Source: JAHEFT01 sp964443145 (GTDB lineage: Bacteria; Pseudomonadota; Gammaproteobacteria; Xanthomonadales; SZUA-36). Taken from it: a stretch of DNA of 13,043 nucleotides. A model generated the notes under the pieces. The model saw only the letters and a program-made list of their open reading frames with translations. It made no database searches and had not been told where the DNA came from. Made by a program: the position numbers and the translations under genes. Positions 1 through 7,283 of this stretch are shown here, piece after piece. How positions within the stretch are numbered: position 1 is the stretch's first letter; each line of letters begins with the position of its first letter. The stretch covers positions 1 to 13,043 of the forward strand of contig CAYUBS010000086.1 of the NCBI GenBank assembly GCA_964443145.1. Direction: 5' to 3'.

Positions 1-302
1 CCTGGCAGTCCAACTTTCGTCAGGCCAGTGCGCATTGGAGACTGGCCGGTGATAAAGGCAGCACGCCCGGCGGTACAGCTTTGCTGACCATACCAGTCAG
101 TGAACACAGCACCTTCCCTGGCAATGCGGTCGATGTTCGGTGTCTTGTAACCCATCATGCCCATGTTGTAGGCGCTGATGTTGAACTGGCCAATGTCATC
201 GCCCCAGATAATTAATATATTGGGCTTGTCTGCAGCAACTGCGGACTGGACCCCAAGCAGTAATATGAACACTGCTACGGTTAATTTAAATATAGACTTC
301 AC
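1..302 (-). CDS. Secreted arylsulfatase (formylglycine sulfatase), N-terminal part
   Basis: This is the first 100 residues of a type I sulfatase; the rest lies beyond the left edge. A GTG start at 302 is preceded by AAGGAG at 309-314 with a 6-base spacer, and no in-frame ATG lies close upstream. Residues 1-24 form a signal peptide (one Lys-rich end, a hydrophobic core, cleavage near AVAA/DKPN), so the enzyme should work in the periplasm or outside. After it comes the sulfatase opening PNILIIWGDD, whose Asp35 and Asp36 should bind the metal. The key motif C-T-A-G-R is at residues 76-80; Cys76 is the residue converted to formylglycine by a maturation enzyme in this family. Substrate (sulfate ester of a glycan or small molecule) cannot be told from this part. 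It is divergent from the ompW-like gene. Confidence 0.9.
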   Translation of the reverse strand, partial: MKSIFKLTVAVFILLLGVQSAVAADKPNILIIWGDDIGQFNISAYNMGMMGYKTPNIDRIAREGAVFTDWYGQQSCTAGRAAFITGQSPMRTGLTKVGLP

Positions 303-345
303 GCTTCTCTCCTTTGCTTCAAGATTTGACTTTCGCCCGCAGGCA

Positions 346-362
346 AGCCGTATAGTACGGCT
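346..362. repeat. Perfect 7-bp inverted repeat, possible operator
   Basis: AGCCGTA and TACGGCT flank the 3-base spacer TAG. The element sits between the candidate sulfatase promoter and the sulfatase start, about where transcription would begin, so a repressor bound here could block it. There is no T-run, so a terminator is unlikely. The binding protein is unknown. Confidence 0.4.
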
Positions 363-371
363 CATTACCCT

Positions 372-400
372 ATATTACGACTTAAAACATGAAGCGTTAA
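372..400 (-). promoter_or_regulatory. Candidate sigma70 promoter for the sulfatase
   Basis: On the minus strand, TTAACG (395-400) and TAATAT (372-377) are separated by 17 bases, each matching 4 of 6 consensus positions. Transcription would start near 365 and run into the sulfatase gene, leaving a leader of about 60 bases. The match is modest, but position and spacing fit. Confidence 0.3.
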
Positions 401-482
401 TAACATTTCTGACCATTTACAGGGCAGTAATGACGGGAGAGGGCTGGGTTTTCTTTTGTTTCGTCAAATTCGAAGCCTGCTG

Positions 483-524
483 ATGACTCAGGTCAAGGCA
501 CCACATTTAAGGTAAAATTAACAT
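483..524 (+). promoter_or_regulatory. Possible FNR/CRP-family site and promoter of the ompW-like gene
   Basis: At 483-496 the sequence ATGAC-TCAG-GTCAA has the dyad TGAC/GTCA and the TGA-N6-TCA core of FNR/CRP-family sites; it matches 7 of the 10 specified bases of the FNR consensus. A weak -10, TAACAT (519-524), would place the dyad centre at -41.5, the usual class II activator position. An overlapping alternative -10 is TAAAAT (513-518). No good -35 is seen, as expected for an activated promoter. This is inference. Confidence 0.25.
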
Positions 525-563
525 TATCCGCGTTCATACAATCTGTAAGAAAGGAGAAGAAAG

Positions 564-1175
564 ATGCGTAAACAAATTACAACAGCGCTCTGTGCAGCGG
601 CGTTACTGAGCACAGCTGCAGTCAATACCGCGAATGCATTTGACCAGGGCGACTGGCTGATCCGCGGCGGTGCTTCCGTTGTCAATCCGAAATCTGACAA
701 CCATGAAATCGTCGACGTTAAGTCAGCTACCAGTTTTACATTCAACATCAGCTACATGATGACTGAAGCCTGGTCACTTGAATTACTGGCAGCTTACCCG
801 TTCAAACACAATATCGAATTGCTCGATAAAACCAAGGTGGGTTCAACCAAACACTTGCCGCCTACCCTTAGCGTGCAATACCACTGGGCTCCCAACTCCA
901 AGTTTCAGCCTTATGTAGGCGCTGGTATTAACTACACCAGTTTCTTCAGTGAAAAAACCGAAGGTCCCCTGGAAGGTACCGATCTGTCTCTCAACAGCAG
1001 TTGGGGCTGGGCAGGCGAAGTCGGCGCCGATCTGATGTTGAACGACCAGTGGTTCCTGAACGGCAGCATTCGTTATATCAGTATCGAACCCAAAGCCAGG
1101 CTTGATGGCGTTTCCATCGGCAAAGTAAAAATCAACCCATGGGTCTATGGCCTGCACGTTGGTGTGCGTTTCTAA
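564..1175 (+). CDS. ompW: OmpW-family outer membrane protein
   Basis: This 203-residue protein should form a small eight-stranded beta-barrel in the outer membrane, thought in the OmpW family to provide a hydrophobic channel. A signal peptide covers residues 1-25, with cleavage after ANA. The mature part shows the family features: an early glycine-rich strand (WLIRGGASVVNP), a long run of alternating hydrophobic strands, the segment FQPYVGAGINYT, and a C-terminal aromatic (GVRF) recognised by the barrel assembly machinery. Length fits OmpW (about 200-215). The start has a strong AAGGAG at 551-556, 7 bases upstream. The gene is alone in its unit: divergent from the sulfatase and closed by the terminator after it. 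In E. coli ompW responds to oxygen and stress regulators; a weak FNR-like site lies upstream here. Confidence 0.9.
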   Translation: MRKQITTALCAAALLSTAAVNTANAFDQGDWLIRGGASVVNPKSDNHEIVDVKSATSFTFNISYMMTEAWSLELLAAYPFKHNIELLDKTKVGSTKHLPPTLSVQYHWAPNSKFQPYVGAGINYTSFFSEKTEGPLEGTDLSLNSSWGWAGEVGADLMLNDQWFLNGSIRYISIEPKARLDGVSIGKVKINPWVYGLHVGVRF

Positions 1176-1198
1176 ACTAATTACATTAAGTAATGAAG

Positions 1199-1223
1199 AA
1201 GGGCCGCTTGCGGCCCTTTTTTT
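1199..1223 (+). terminator. Rho-independent terminator after the ompW-like gene
   Basis: AAGGGCCG and CGGCCCTT form a perfect 8-bp GC-rich stem with loop CTTG, followed by a run of seven T (1217-1223). It lies 23 bases after the ompW stop and 30 bases before the end of the opposing minus-strand gene. The left flank is only moderately A-rich, so termination in the other direction is less certain. Confidence 0.92.
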
Positions 1224-1253
1224 GTCAGACAGAAAACGTAAACCCTTGATAAT

Positions 1254-2051
1254 TCAGCGAACGAGGCACACCGGGCAACGCATTTTCTGACGCAACACCT
1301 GCAGGTTATCCGGCGCCAGAAAACCCGGGGCGGCATAGAGTACCAGCATAGCTGCACCTTCATGGGTAGCAAAAGCAGCCAGATTGCCGGCATCGTAGTC
1401 CGGAATGTTCTGAACCCTTCCCGGAGTGCCTTTAAGGCGCTTTTTGTACAGGCGCTTCAGAGCTTCGGGGTCACTTGCTGCCAGACGGGTCAGCAAAACC
1501 GTGATGCGATCTGTTTCCCCGTTAGCCAGGCGTGTGGCTGCTGCCAGCACCCTGCCGGCCGGGGCCAACTCATCGATGGCGACCACGATGCGGTTCGCAG
1601 AAAGACCCGGTCGCGGCCTGGCAGCCATGGCCATGGCCATCGTACGGATCGGTTCAAACACCACGATGTCTGACTGACTTGCAGTTTCCAGCAATAAGCG
1701 GACCGCCGAACCACGAATATTCTGGAACGAATGGGCCACACCGGCGCGCCGGGCCAGGACAGACAGGGCCCTTTGTGCCGTTCGAATACGCAGGGCGAGC
1801 ACTTGCTCAAACTGAGCGCTGTCGAATTCGCGGACATCGAACGTCAGCCTGCATAGTTCTTTGACAAAAGGCAGATCAGCCGCATGCCGCAGTTCCGCTT
1901 CTTCAAGGAACACACCGTGCATTTCCGTCACCTTGCCCTTGCCCTTGCCCAGCAGTGGCAGCACGACATCCAGGAGGTTTCGGCTGGAACCCCCTGGACC
2001 GAGAATCACTGCAACCCGGCGCGCGGTGTTTTCAGTCTTGCTTGCCGACAT
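1254..2051 (-). CDS. Universal-stress-like protein, degenerate (UspA-like tandem domains)
   Basis: A 265-residue soluble protein with no signal peptide or membrane segment. Two alpha/beta halves with Usp-like features can be seen. The first begins RRVAVILGPGGSSRNLLD and continues with a segment (VFLEEAEL...ADLPFVKEL) like that of proteobacterial Usp-related proteins; a region with SDIVVFEP closes it. The second begins NRIVVAIDE (about residue 152) and ends AAMLVLYAAP and CPVCLVR, the usual Usp close. The ATP-binding G-2x-G-9x-G(S/T) motif is not evident. ATG 2051 lies 20 bases inside the end of the Lon-like gene, in another frame, with only a weak ribosome site, which suggests translational coupling. 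The function may be linked to that protease, but this is inference. Two in-frame hexanucleotide repeats encode GKGKGK and MAMAMA. Confidence 0.6.
   Translation of the reverse strand: MSASKTENTARRVAVILGPGGSSRNLLDVVLPLLGKGKGKVTEMHGVFLEEAELRHAADLPFVKELCRLTFDVREFDSAQFEQVLALRIRTAQRALSVLARRAGVAHSFQNIRGSAVRLLLETASQSDIVVFEPIRTMAMAMAARPRPGLSANRIVVAIDELAPAGRVLAAATRLANGETDRITVLLTRLAASDPEALKRLYKKRLKGTPGRVQNIPDYDAGNLAAFATHEGAAMLVLYAAPGFLAPDNLQVLRQKMRCPVCLVR
1624..1640. repeat. Tandem hexamer GCCATG, about 2.8 copies
   Basis: Two full copies of GCCATG and a partial third lie inside the Usp-like gene and encode Met-Ala repeats. Changes in copy number would keep the reading frame. Confidence 0.7.
1931..1950. 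repeat. Tandem hexamer CCTTGC, three copies plus CC
   Basis: Three perfect copies of CCTTGC inside the Usp-like gene encode the Gly-Lys repeat GKGKGK near its N terminus. As 6-base units they could expand or contract without a frameshift. Confidence 0.75.
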
Positions 2052-4533
2052 CGGCCGCGCCTACTTCGGGTGGTGGGGGTTTGCTGAAATCGCGTTTATT
2101 CTCGGCCAATCTCAGTAAACGGTCATGAACTTTCCGATTAATGCTGCCGTCCGCGAAGTGACCGCTGGCATCCTTTGATCCCGCAGCCAGGCCGGTGAGA
2201 AGCGACAGCGCCTGGTCCACGTGATCAACCGCGTACACCTGGAACTTTCCGGCTTCGACAGCCTCAACAACATCACGCCGCAGCATCAGGTGCTTCACAT
2301 TGGCGACAGGAATAAGCACACCCTGCTCACCGGTCAGGCCGCGTTGGCTGCAAATATCAAAGAATCCCTCAATTTTTTCATTGACGCCGCCAATGGCCTG
2401 AATCCTGCCGTGCTGGTCAATCGAGCCTGTAATAGCCAGCGACTGATTGATTGGCGCTGCCGCCAGGGCTGAGACCAGCACACACAATTCGGCTGCAGAG
2501 GCGCTATCACCATCCACACCCCCGTAGGACTGTTCAAACACCAGGCTGGCCGACAACGAAAGCGGCACATTCGGCAGGTAGTGGGAGCCGAGAAAACCGG
2601 ACAGGATCAGTACGCCTTTTGAATGCAGTGGCCCGCCAAGCTTCACCTCGCGCTCAATATCGATGACCCCGGCTGAACCCGTCCTGACGGTGGCCGTGAT
2701 CCGTTGGGGGCGCCCGAAGGCGAGATCACCAACCTGCAATACCGCAAGGCCATTCACCTGGCCAACCCGTGAGCCGGAAGTTTCCACCAGGAACGTTTCA
2801 CGCAGCAGCTCTTCCTGCATCCGGTCTTTGACCCGGCTGCCGCGGCGAATCCTGCTGTCGATAGCTTTTTGTACATTCGCGGCGCCTATCAGGGAATCCC
2901 CGTTCTGCCCTGCCCAGTAGTCTGCCTCCCTGACCAGGTCAGTTGAACGTTGAATGTTCGATGACAGGCGGTCGCTGTCGCCAAGCTGGCGCGCACTGTC
3001 CTCGACCAGCCGGCAAACACCTTCTCGACTGAGGTGCCGAAGTTTGTCGGCGCGGATCGTAGTGGCCAGCCAGCGGGCAAGGTGTTCGATATTTTCCGTG
3101 TTGCGCGGCATCTGGTCCTCAAAATCGGCCGGTACTTTGAACAGCTCGGAAAACTCAGGGTCATAGCGCTCGAGCAAGTAATAGTAAATTCGTTCTCCCA
3201 CCAGGATCACTTTCAGATCCAGTGGAATCGGCTCCGGCTCCAGCGTAACGGTGCTCACCAGCCCAAATTCATCAGCCAACGAGCGGATACTCAACTCACG
3301 GGACTTGAGCGCCCGCTTGAGTCCGTCCCAGGCCTGTGGATAGGACAGCAGCCTGGAGGCATCGATGACCAGGTAGCCACCGTTGGCCATGTGCAGCGAA
3401 CCCGGGCGGATCAAGCTGAAATTGGTCACCAGCGAACCGAACTCCGACTCGTGCTCGATCCTTCCAATCAGCTCGACGAAGCTCGGCTTGTCCTCAAAAA
3501 TCACCGGTGCGCCCTGTAAGCCACTTCGATCGACCAGAACGTTGACCGCGTATTTTCGCATCGCAGCCGTTTCTTTGGATTCCCCCACCTGTTGAATCTG
3601 TGCAGGCATTCCCTGGCCTTCCTGCGGCGGCAGGAAGATCCCGACGTTATCCAGGATATCGCTCTGCATTTTTTCCAGGTGGTCCACAACCGCCGGAATA
3701 TCGTGGTATTTCTGGACCAGCTCATCTACCAGTCCGCTGACTGCCAGGCCGGCTACGTCACGTTCCAACTGACGGATTTTCCGGCGCATTTCGCGGGCAC
3801 GCTTGGGCATTGTCCGCATCACCTGCTGCAACTGCAGCGTCAGTTCTTCAATATCCGCGTGAAATTTCTGTTGCTCTTCCTCCGGCAGTTTCTTGAAGTC
3901 CTCACTGCTGACCGCCTCCCCTTCCCTGATGGGTATGAACGCGATTCCCGTTGGTGTCTGGATCACGCCGACATCCTGTTCTTTCGCGGCCTCTTCTATC
4001 TGCTTGAAGGCTTCCTCCTGGCCGTCCTTGAACTCTTCGGCAACAGCATCCCGCTGGGCCTGAAAATCCTCACTTTCGAAAGCGGCCGGAATGGCCGTCT
4101 GGGCATCCTGTATGACGTGCTCAACGTCAAGCCGCAGCTGCTTGCTGCGACCGGGCGGCAATGACAAAGCCCTCGGTTTTCTCGGCTCGTCAAAATCGGT
4201 GACATAACACCAGTCCCGGGGAACAGGCTGGTCCTGAGCTTTTTTCTCCAGGAACCGCCGCACCAGGGCGTTGCGGCCTGAACCGGGGGGGCCCAGCACG
4301 TACACGTTGTGCCCATCCACACCGATTTCCGTGGCGAAAGTGATGGCTTCGACGGCACGTTCCTGACCTGGGATTTCTTTCAGTTCTTCCAGCTCAGCCG
4401 TGGTTTCGAAAGATAAATCTGCGGGGTCGCAATGCCGGTATAGCATCTGCGGCAAAAGTGGTTGGCCTGGCTTCAATTTCTTCACCTGTCCATGCAATGA
4501 CAAAAAGATCCTGTCGCTCATCCATCGTGACAT
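2032..4533 (-). CDS. Lon-related protease, LonB/YcbZ-like (AAA_32 type)
   Basis: An 833-residue cytoplasmic protein with a modified AAA+ region and a C-terminal Lon peptidase domain. The P-loop GPPGSGRN is at residues 81-88, with Arg where Lys is usual; YLVIDA (387-392) is the Walker B-like strand. Between them lies a long charged helical insertion (about 160-275), typical of this Lon subfamily. The peptidase domain (about 580-780) carries the catalytic dyad: Ser677 in DGDSAS and Lys720 in GGVNEK. The ATG at 4533 was chosen because AGGCGG lies 7 bases upstream and the open frame above it (to 4590) runs into the divergent dehydrogenase promoter; a GTG further in is also possible, since the family-like sequence starts near KKLKPGQPLL. 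No membrane segment is seen. Its stop overlaps the Usp-like start by 20 bases. Substrates are unknown. Confidence 0.88.
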   Translation of the reverse strand: MSRWMSDRIFLSLHGQVKKLKPGQPLLPQMLYRHCDPADLSFETTAELEELKEIPGQERAVEAITFATEIGVDGHNVYVLGPPGSGRNALVRRFLEKKAQDQPVPRDWCYVTDFDEPRKPRALSLPPGRSKQLRLDVEHVIQDAQTAIPAAFESEDFQAQRDAVAEEFKDGQEEAFKQIEEAAKEQDVGVIQTPTGIAFIPIREGEAVSSEDFKKLPEEEQQKFHADIEELTLQLQQVMRTMPKRAREMRRKIRQLERDVAGLAVSGLVDELVQKYHDIPAVVDHLEKMQSDILDNVGIFLPPQEGQGMPAQIQQVGESKETAAMRKYAVNVLVDRSGLQGAPVIFEDKPSFVELIGRIEHESEFGSLVTNFSLIRPGSLHMANGGYLVIDASRLLSYPQAWDGLKRALKSRELSIRSLADEFGLVSTVTLEPEPIPLDLKVILVGERIYYYLLERYDPEFSELFKVPADFEDQMPRNTENIEHLARWLATTIRADKLRHLSREGVCRLVEDSARQLGDSDRLSSNIQRSTDLVREADYWAGQNGDSLIGAANVQKAIDSRIRRGSRVKDRMQEELLRETFLVETSGSRVGQVNGLAVLQVGDLAFGRPQRITATVRTGSAGVIDIEREVKLGGPLHSKGVLILSGFLGSHYLPNVPLSLSASLVFEQSYGGVDGDSASAAELCVLVSALAAAPINQSLAITGSIDQHGRIQAIGGVNEKIEGFFDICSQRGLTGEQGVLIPVANVKHLMLRRDVVEAVEAGKFQVYAVDHVDQALSLLTGLAAGSKDASGHFADGSINRKVHDRLLRLAENKRDFSKPPPPEVGAADVGKQD

Positions 4534-4595
4534 GGATTTTCCGCCTGTTACATGCCAAAAAAGAGATCTGGCGACCCAAATCACGTGCATTCAGA

Positions 4596-4621
4596 TAGAA
4601 TGAAAGGATATAAATCTGGAG
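4596..4621 (+). promoter_or_regulatory. Candidate -10 and ribosome site of the aldehyde dehydrogenase gene
   Basis: TAGAAT (4596-4601) matches 5 of 6 bases of the -10 consensus; no good -35 is seen at 16-18 bases. Transcription from about 4608 would include GGAG at 4618-4621, 7 bases before the ATG at 4629. The element lies in the 95-base gap shared with the divergent protease gene. Confidence 0.33.
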
Positions 4622-4628
4622 AAATCGC

Positions 4629-6089
4629 ATGAATGAAGCCGTGGAAATGATGAATCCAGAGACAAGCGCCTCTCAGCAGGCCGCAGAAATGCTAACAGCC
4701 GCATTCCGGAAGCAACGTAAAAGCTATCTGGCTGACCCTATTCCGGATCTGGGCCAGCGCAAAAATGACCTGCAGGCCCTGAAGCGAATGCTAGGCGAGA
4801 ACCTGGACGACATCCTTGAAGCGATCAGCGAGGATTATGGAAACCGTTCACGGCATGAAAGCCTGTTCGCGGAAATCATCGCGGTGACAGACGGCATCAA
4901 CGACACCATCAAGTCGCTGAAGAAGTGGATGAAGCCGCAAAAACGCCACGTTGACTTCACCCTGTACCCGGGTGCGAAAAACCGCGTCATTCCGCAGCCA
5001 CTGGGTGTGGCAGGTCTGATCATCCCATGGAATTTCCCCATCAACCTGGCGTTTTCCCAACTAACCGGCGCGTTCGCCGCTGGCAACAGGGCAATGGTCA
5101 AGATGTCCGAAAACTCGATTGCGCTTTCACGCCTGCTGATGAAGATTTCACCGCGCTACTTTCCAGAAGAAAAACTCGTGTGGTTCGAGGAAACCGGTGG
5201 CGTAGGCATCGAGTTTTCGCAGCTACCATTCGATCTCATTATGTTTACCGGTTCCGGACAGACCGGCCGTGCCGTGATGGCGTCTGCAGCAAAAAACCTG
5301 ACGCCTGTCGTGCTGGAACTGGGCGGCAAGTCACCGGCCATTATCGACCCCGAATTTCCGCTTGAAAAGGCTGTTGAACGCATCCTGTTCGTCAAGCAAT
5401 TCAACGCCGGCCAGATCTGCACCAATGTCGACTACGTTTTCGTACATGAAAACCAGCGTGATGCTTTCATAGAAGCATCGCAGAAATGGGTCAAGAAACA
5501 CATCCCGGATATTTCCAGCAAAGACTACACTTCCATCATCGATGACCGCAGCTTCAGGCGGCTGGAAGAGACACTGGAAGATGCCCGCGACAAAGGCGCT
5601 ACGCTGATCAACCTCTCCGGTGAACAACCGGCAAACCGCGAGTTGCGCAAGATGCCCGTACACCTGGTCCTGGACACCACGGAAAACATGACCGTCCGCA
5701 GCCGGGAAACATTTGGCCCAATCCTGATGGTACTCACCTACAAAAAGCCTGAAGAGGTCATCAAGTACATCAATGGCCAGGATCGCCCGCTGGCGCTCTA
5801 TCCGTTCACCAAAAACAAGGAATTGGCGCAGCTGTATATCGACCGGATCATGTCAGGCGGCGTGAGCGTTAACGATGCGCTGTTCCATGTTGCGCAGCAT
5901 GACATGCCTTTTGGCGGGGTCGGGCCTAGTGGTATGGGCCATTACCATGGCTATGAAGGGTTCGTCACTTTCTCCAAGCTGAGGCCGGTGTTTTACCAGG
6001 CCAACTTCACCTCGATGAAGTTCCTGGCGCCACCCTATGGCAAGTTCGCAACCCGGGTGTTCAATTACCTGGCGAAATCGAAGGGTTAG
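4629..6089 (+). CDS. Aldehyde dehydrogenase, coniferyl aldehyde dehydrogenase-like
   Basis: A 486-residue NAD(P)+-dependent enzyme oxidising an aldehyde to its acid in the cytoplasm. All catalytic parts are present: IPWNFP with Asn135 (oxyanion hole), KMSE with Lys158 (cofactor), the turn FTGSGQTG at 206-213, the general base Glu230 in ELGGKSP, and the nucleophile Cys264 in GQICT. The C-terminal region has MPFGGVGPSGMGHYHGYEGF, the form seen in class 3 and coniferyl aldehyde dehydrogenases (CalB), which act on aromatic, often lignin-derived, or fatty aldehydes. The length is close to that family's (about 475). The substrate is inferred from subfamily resemblance only. The start is supported by GGAG 7 bases upstream. 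Its stop overlaps that of the convergent tyrA by 4 bases; no terminator separates them. Confidence 0.87.
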   Translation: MNEAVEMMNPETSASQQAAEMLTAAFRKQRKSYLADPIPDLGQRKNDLQALKRMLGENLDDILEAISEDYGNRSRHESLFAEIIAVTDGINDTIKSLKKWMKPQKRHVDFTLYPGAKNRVIPQPLGVAGLIIPWNFPINLAFSQLTGAFAAGNRAMVKMSENSIALSRLLMKISPRYFPEEKLVWFEETGGVGIEFSQLPFDLIMFTGSGQTGRAVMASAAKNLTPVVLELGGKSPAIIDPEFPLEKAVERILFVKQFNAGQICTNVDYVFVHENQRDAFIEASQKWVKKHIPDISSKDYTSIIDDRSFRRLEETLEDARDKGATLINLSGEQPANRELRKMPVHLVLDTTENMTVRSRETFGPILMVLTYKKPEEVIKYINGQDRPLALYPFTKNKELAQLYIDRIMSGGVSVNDALFHVAQHDMPFGGVGPSGMGHYHGYEGFVTFSKLRPVFYQANFTSMKFLAPPYGKFATRVFNYLAKSKG

Positions 6090-7207
6090 CTGCGCTGCTT
6101 GGAACTGATCCGCTGGTTGGCGATCTCCATCGCGCGGGTCCAGCTGTCTTCATCCTGATCACGCACTGAGCGCGCCAGCTCATCGAACACGCGCCGGAAA
6201 TGGTCCACCACGTCACCCGTCATCCGGTTGCCCTGCTGAATCTCATAGTAGAGGTGCGGATTTTCAGAAACCACCTGGGTCGCAACTTTCAACTGGGCAT
6301 TGAACGTACTGCTGGAAATCTGGCGTAACAGGGGCACGGCCTCACCGCTTTCCGCCAACGCGCTGGCGAACGCAATATTGACCAGGTGCGAAAGCCCAAG
6401 CACCCAGGCCATCACTTCGTCGTGTTCTTCCAGGCTCAGGTCAACACACTCGGCCGCAGTGTGGGCAAACAAAGCCCGCGCCTCAGAAAGGGCCTGCGGG
6501 TTTCCGGTATCGACAAACAGGATATGGCGGCCGGACAACCCGATCTCATCGGGTCCGAACATCGGGTGCACAGAGCAGACCCGGCAGCCCGCCTTCGTCA
6601 ATGCTTCCAGGCCGGTGCGCATCGGGCTTTTCAGGGAGCCAATATCGAATACCAGGCCGCGCGGTTTTAATTCAGCAAGGCGGTGCAGTATGGCATTAGA
6701 TGGCCGCAACGGAACCGCGACCACTACCAGGTCGAATTCATCGACCGCTGACTCCCAGTCATCGACCCGCTCGAAAGGCGTGTCCTTGACGACTGTATCG
6801 GCGACTGAAACGTGGTAACCGACCATATCTAGGTAGCGCGACATCCACTGGCCCATTCGACCAAGGCCACCGATGACCAACGCACGCTTGCCGGCGCCAT
6901 GATCCGACTGCACCAGCTTGTAGGTCTCCTGGTTACTCAGTGAATGGTGAATCAGCGTTTCCAGCACGTCGCGGGCGACGGCCCCTGAAAGACCGTGCGA
7001 TTCCGCCCGGGCCATTCCCCGATCAATCACCTCGCGCTCCCGTGCGTAGTGCCTTAACGGTGCACCGGTGCGTAGCTTGTGGTCGCCAATAGCCGTGACC
7101 ACCGCCTGTCGTTCGGCGATCAGATCAACGATCCCGGTATCAATTTCATCAAGCCGCTCTCGCAGTTCGAGCAACTCATCGGCGGTCAGGGTGCTTTTTT
7201 CAGACAT
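6086..7207 (-). CDS. tyrA: Bifunctional chorismate mutase / prephenate dehydrogenase (T-protein)
   Basis: This 373-residue enzyme turns chorismate into prephenate and then, with NAD+, into 4-hydroxyphenylpyruvate, the precursor of tyrosine. The length equals that of E. coli TyrA. Residues about 10-97 are an AroQ-type chorismate mutase (LRERLDEIDTGIVDLIAER, GDHKLRTGAPLR, REREV). The dehydrogenase follows: nucleotide-binding VIGGLGRMG at 111-119, DIGSLKSP at 188-195, and HPMFGPD at 214-220, whose His214 matches the catalytic His of E. coli TyrA. The helical C-terminal part (GLSHLVNIAFA, then STFNAQLKVAT) is the dimerisation region. Tyrosine feedback is typical of the family but not visible here. 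The ATG at 7207 has only a weak ribosome site; the N terminus nevertheless fits. It overlaps the dehydrogenase gene tail to tail. Confidence 0.95.
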   Translation of the reverse strand: MSEKSTLTADELLELRERLDEIDTGIVDLIAERQAVVTAIGDHKLRTGAPLRHYAREREVIDRGMARAESHGLSGAVARDVLETLIHHSLSNQETYKLVQSDHGAGKRALVIGGLGRMGQWMSRYLDMVGYHVSVADTVVKDTPFERVDDWESAVDEFDLVVVAVPLRPSNAILHRLAELKPRGLVFDIGSLKSPMRTGLEALTKAGCRVCSVHPMFGPDEIGLSGRHILFVDTGNPQALSEARALFAHTAAECVDLSLEEHDEVMAWVLGLSHLVNIAFASALAESGEAVPLLRQISSSTFNAQLKVATQVVSENPHLYYEIQQGNRMTGDVVDHFRRVFDELARSVRDQDEDSWTRAMEIANQRISSKQRS

Positions 7208-7246
7208 GGCTGTAGCTTCAGTTTCTTGAGCGGGGCAATTCGCTGC

Positions 7247-7252
7247 ATTCTA
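7247..7252 (-). promoter_or_regulatory. Candidate -10 element for tyrA
   Basis: TAGAAT on the minus strand matches 5 of 6 consensus bases and would give a leader of about 33 bases. No convincing -35 accompanies it. The 76-base gap to the upstream gene shows no terminator, so readthrough from that gene is also possible. Confidence 0.25.
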
Positions 7253-7283
7253 GGGCTTTAGCAGGCAATGCTCCAGCCCAAAA

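Noticed and set aside
178..483. A 101-codon plus-strand open frame across the sulfatase start and gap
   Set aside because: It overlaps the sulfatase signal peptide on the other strand, lacks a ribosome site and has no recognisable protein features.
3034..4164. Long plus-strand open frames (3034-3519 and 3592-4164) opposite the Lon-like gene
   Set aside because: Both lie within a gene with intact protease motifs and show only compositional echoes of it, with no convincing start or family signature.
4534..4590. Extending the Lon-like protein to the ATG at 4590
   Set aside because: The extension (MHVIWVARSLFWHV...) is unlike the family, has no ribosome site and collides with the dehydrogenase promoter region.
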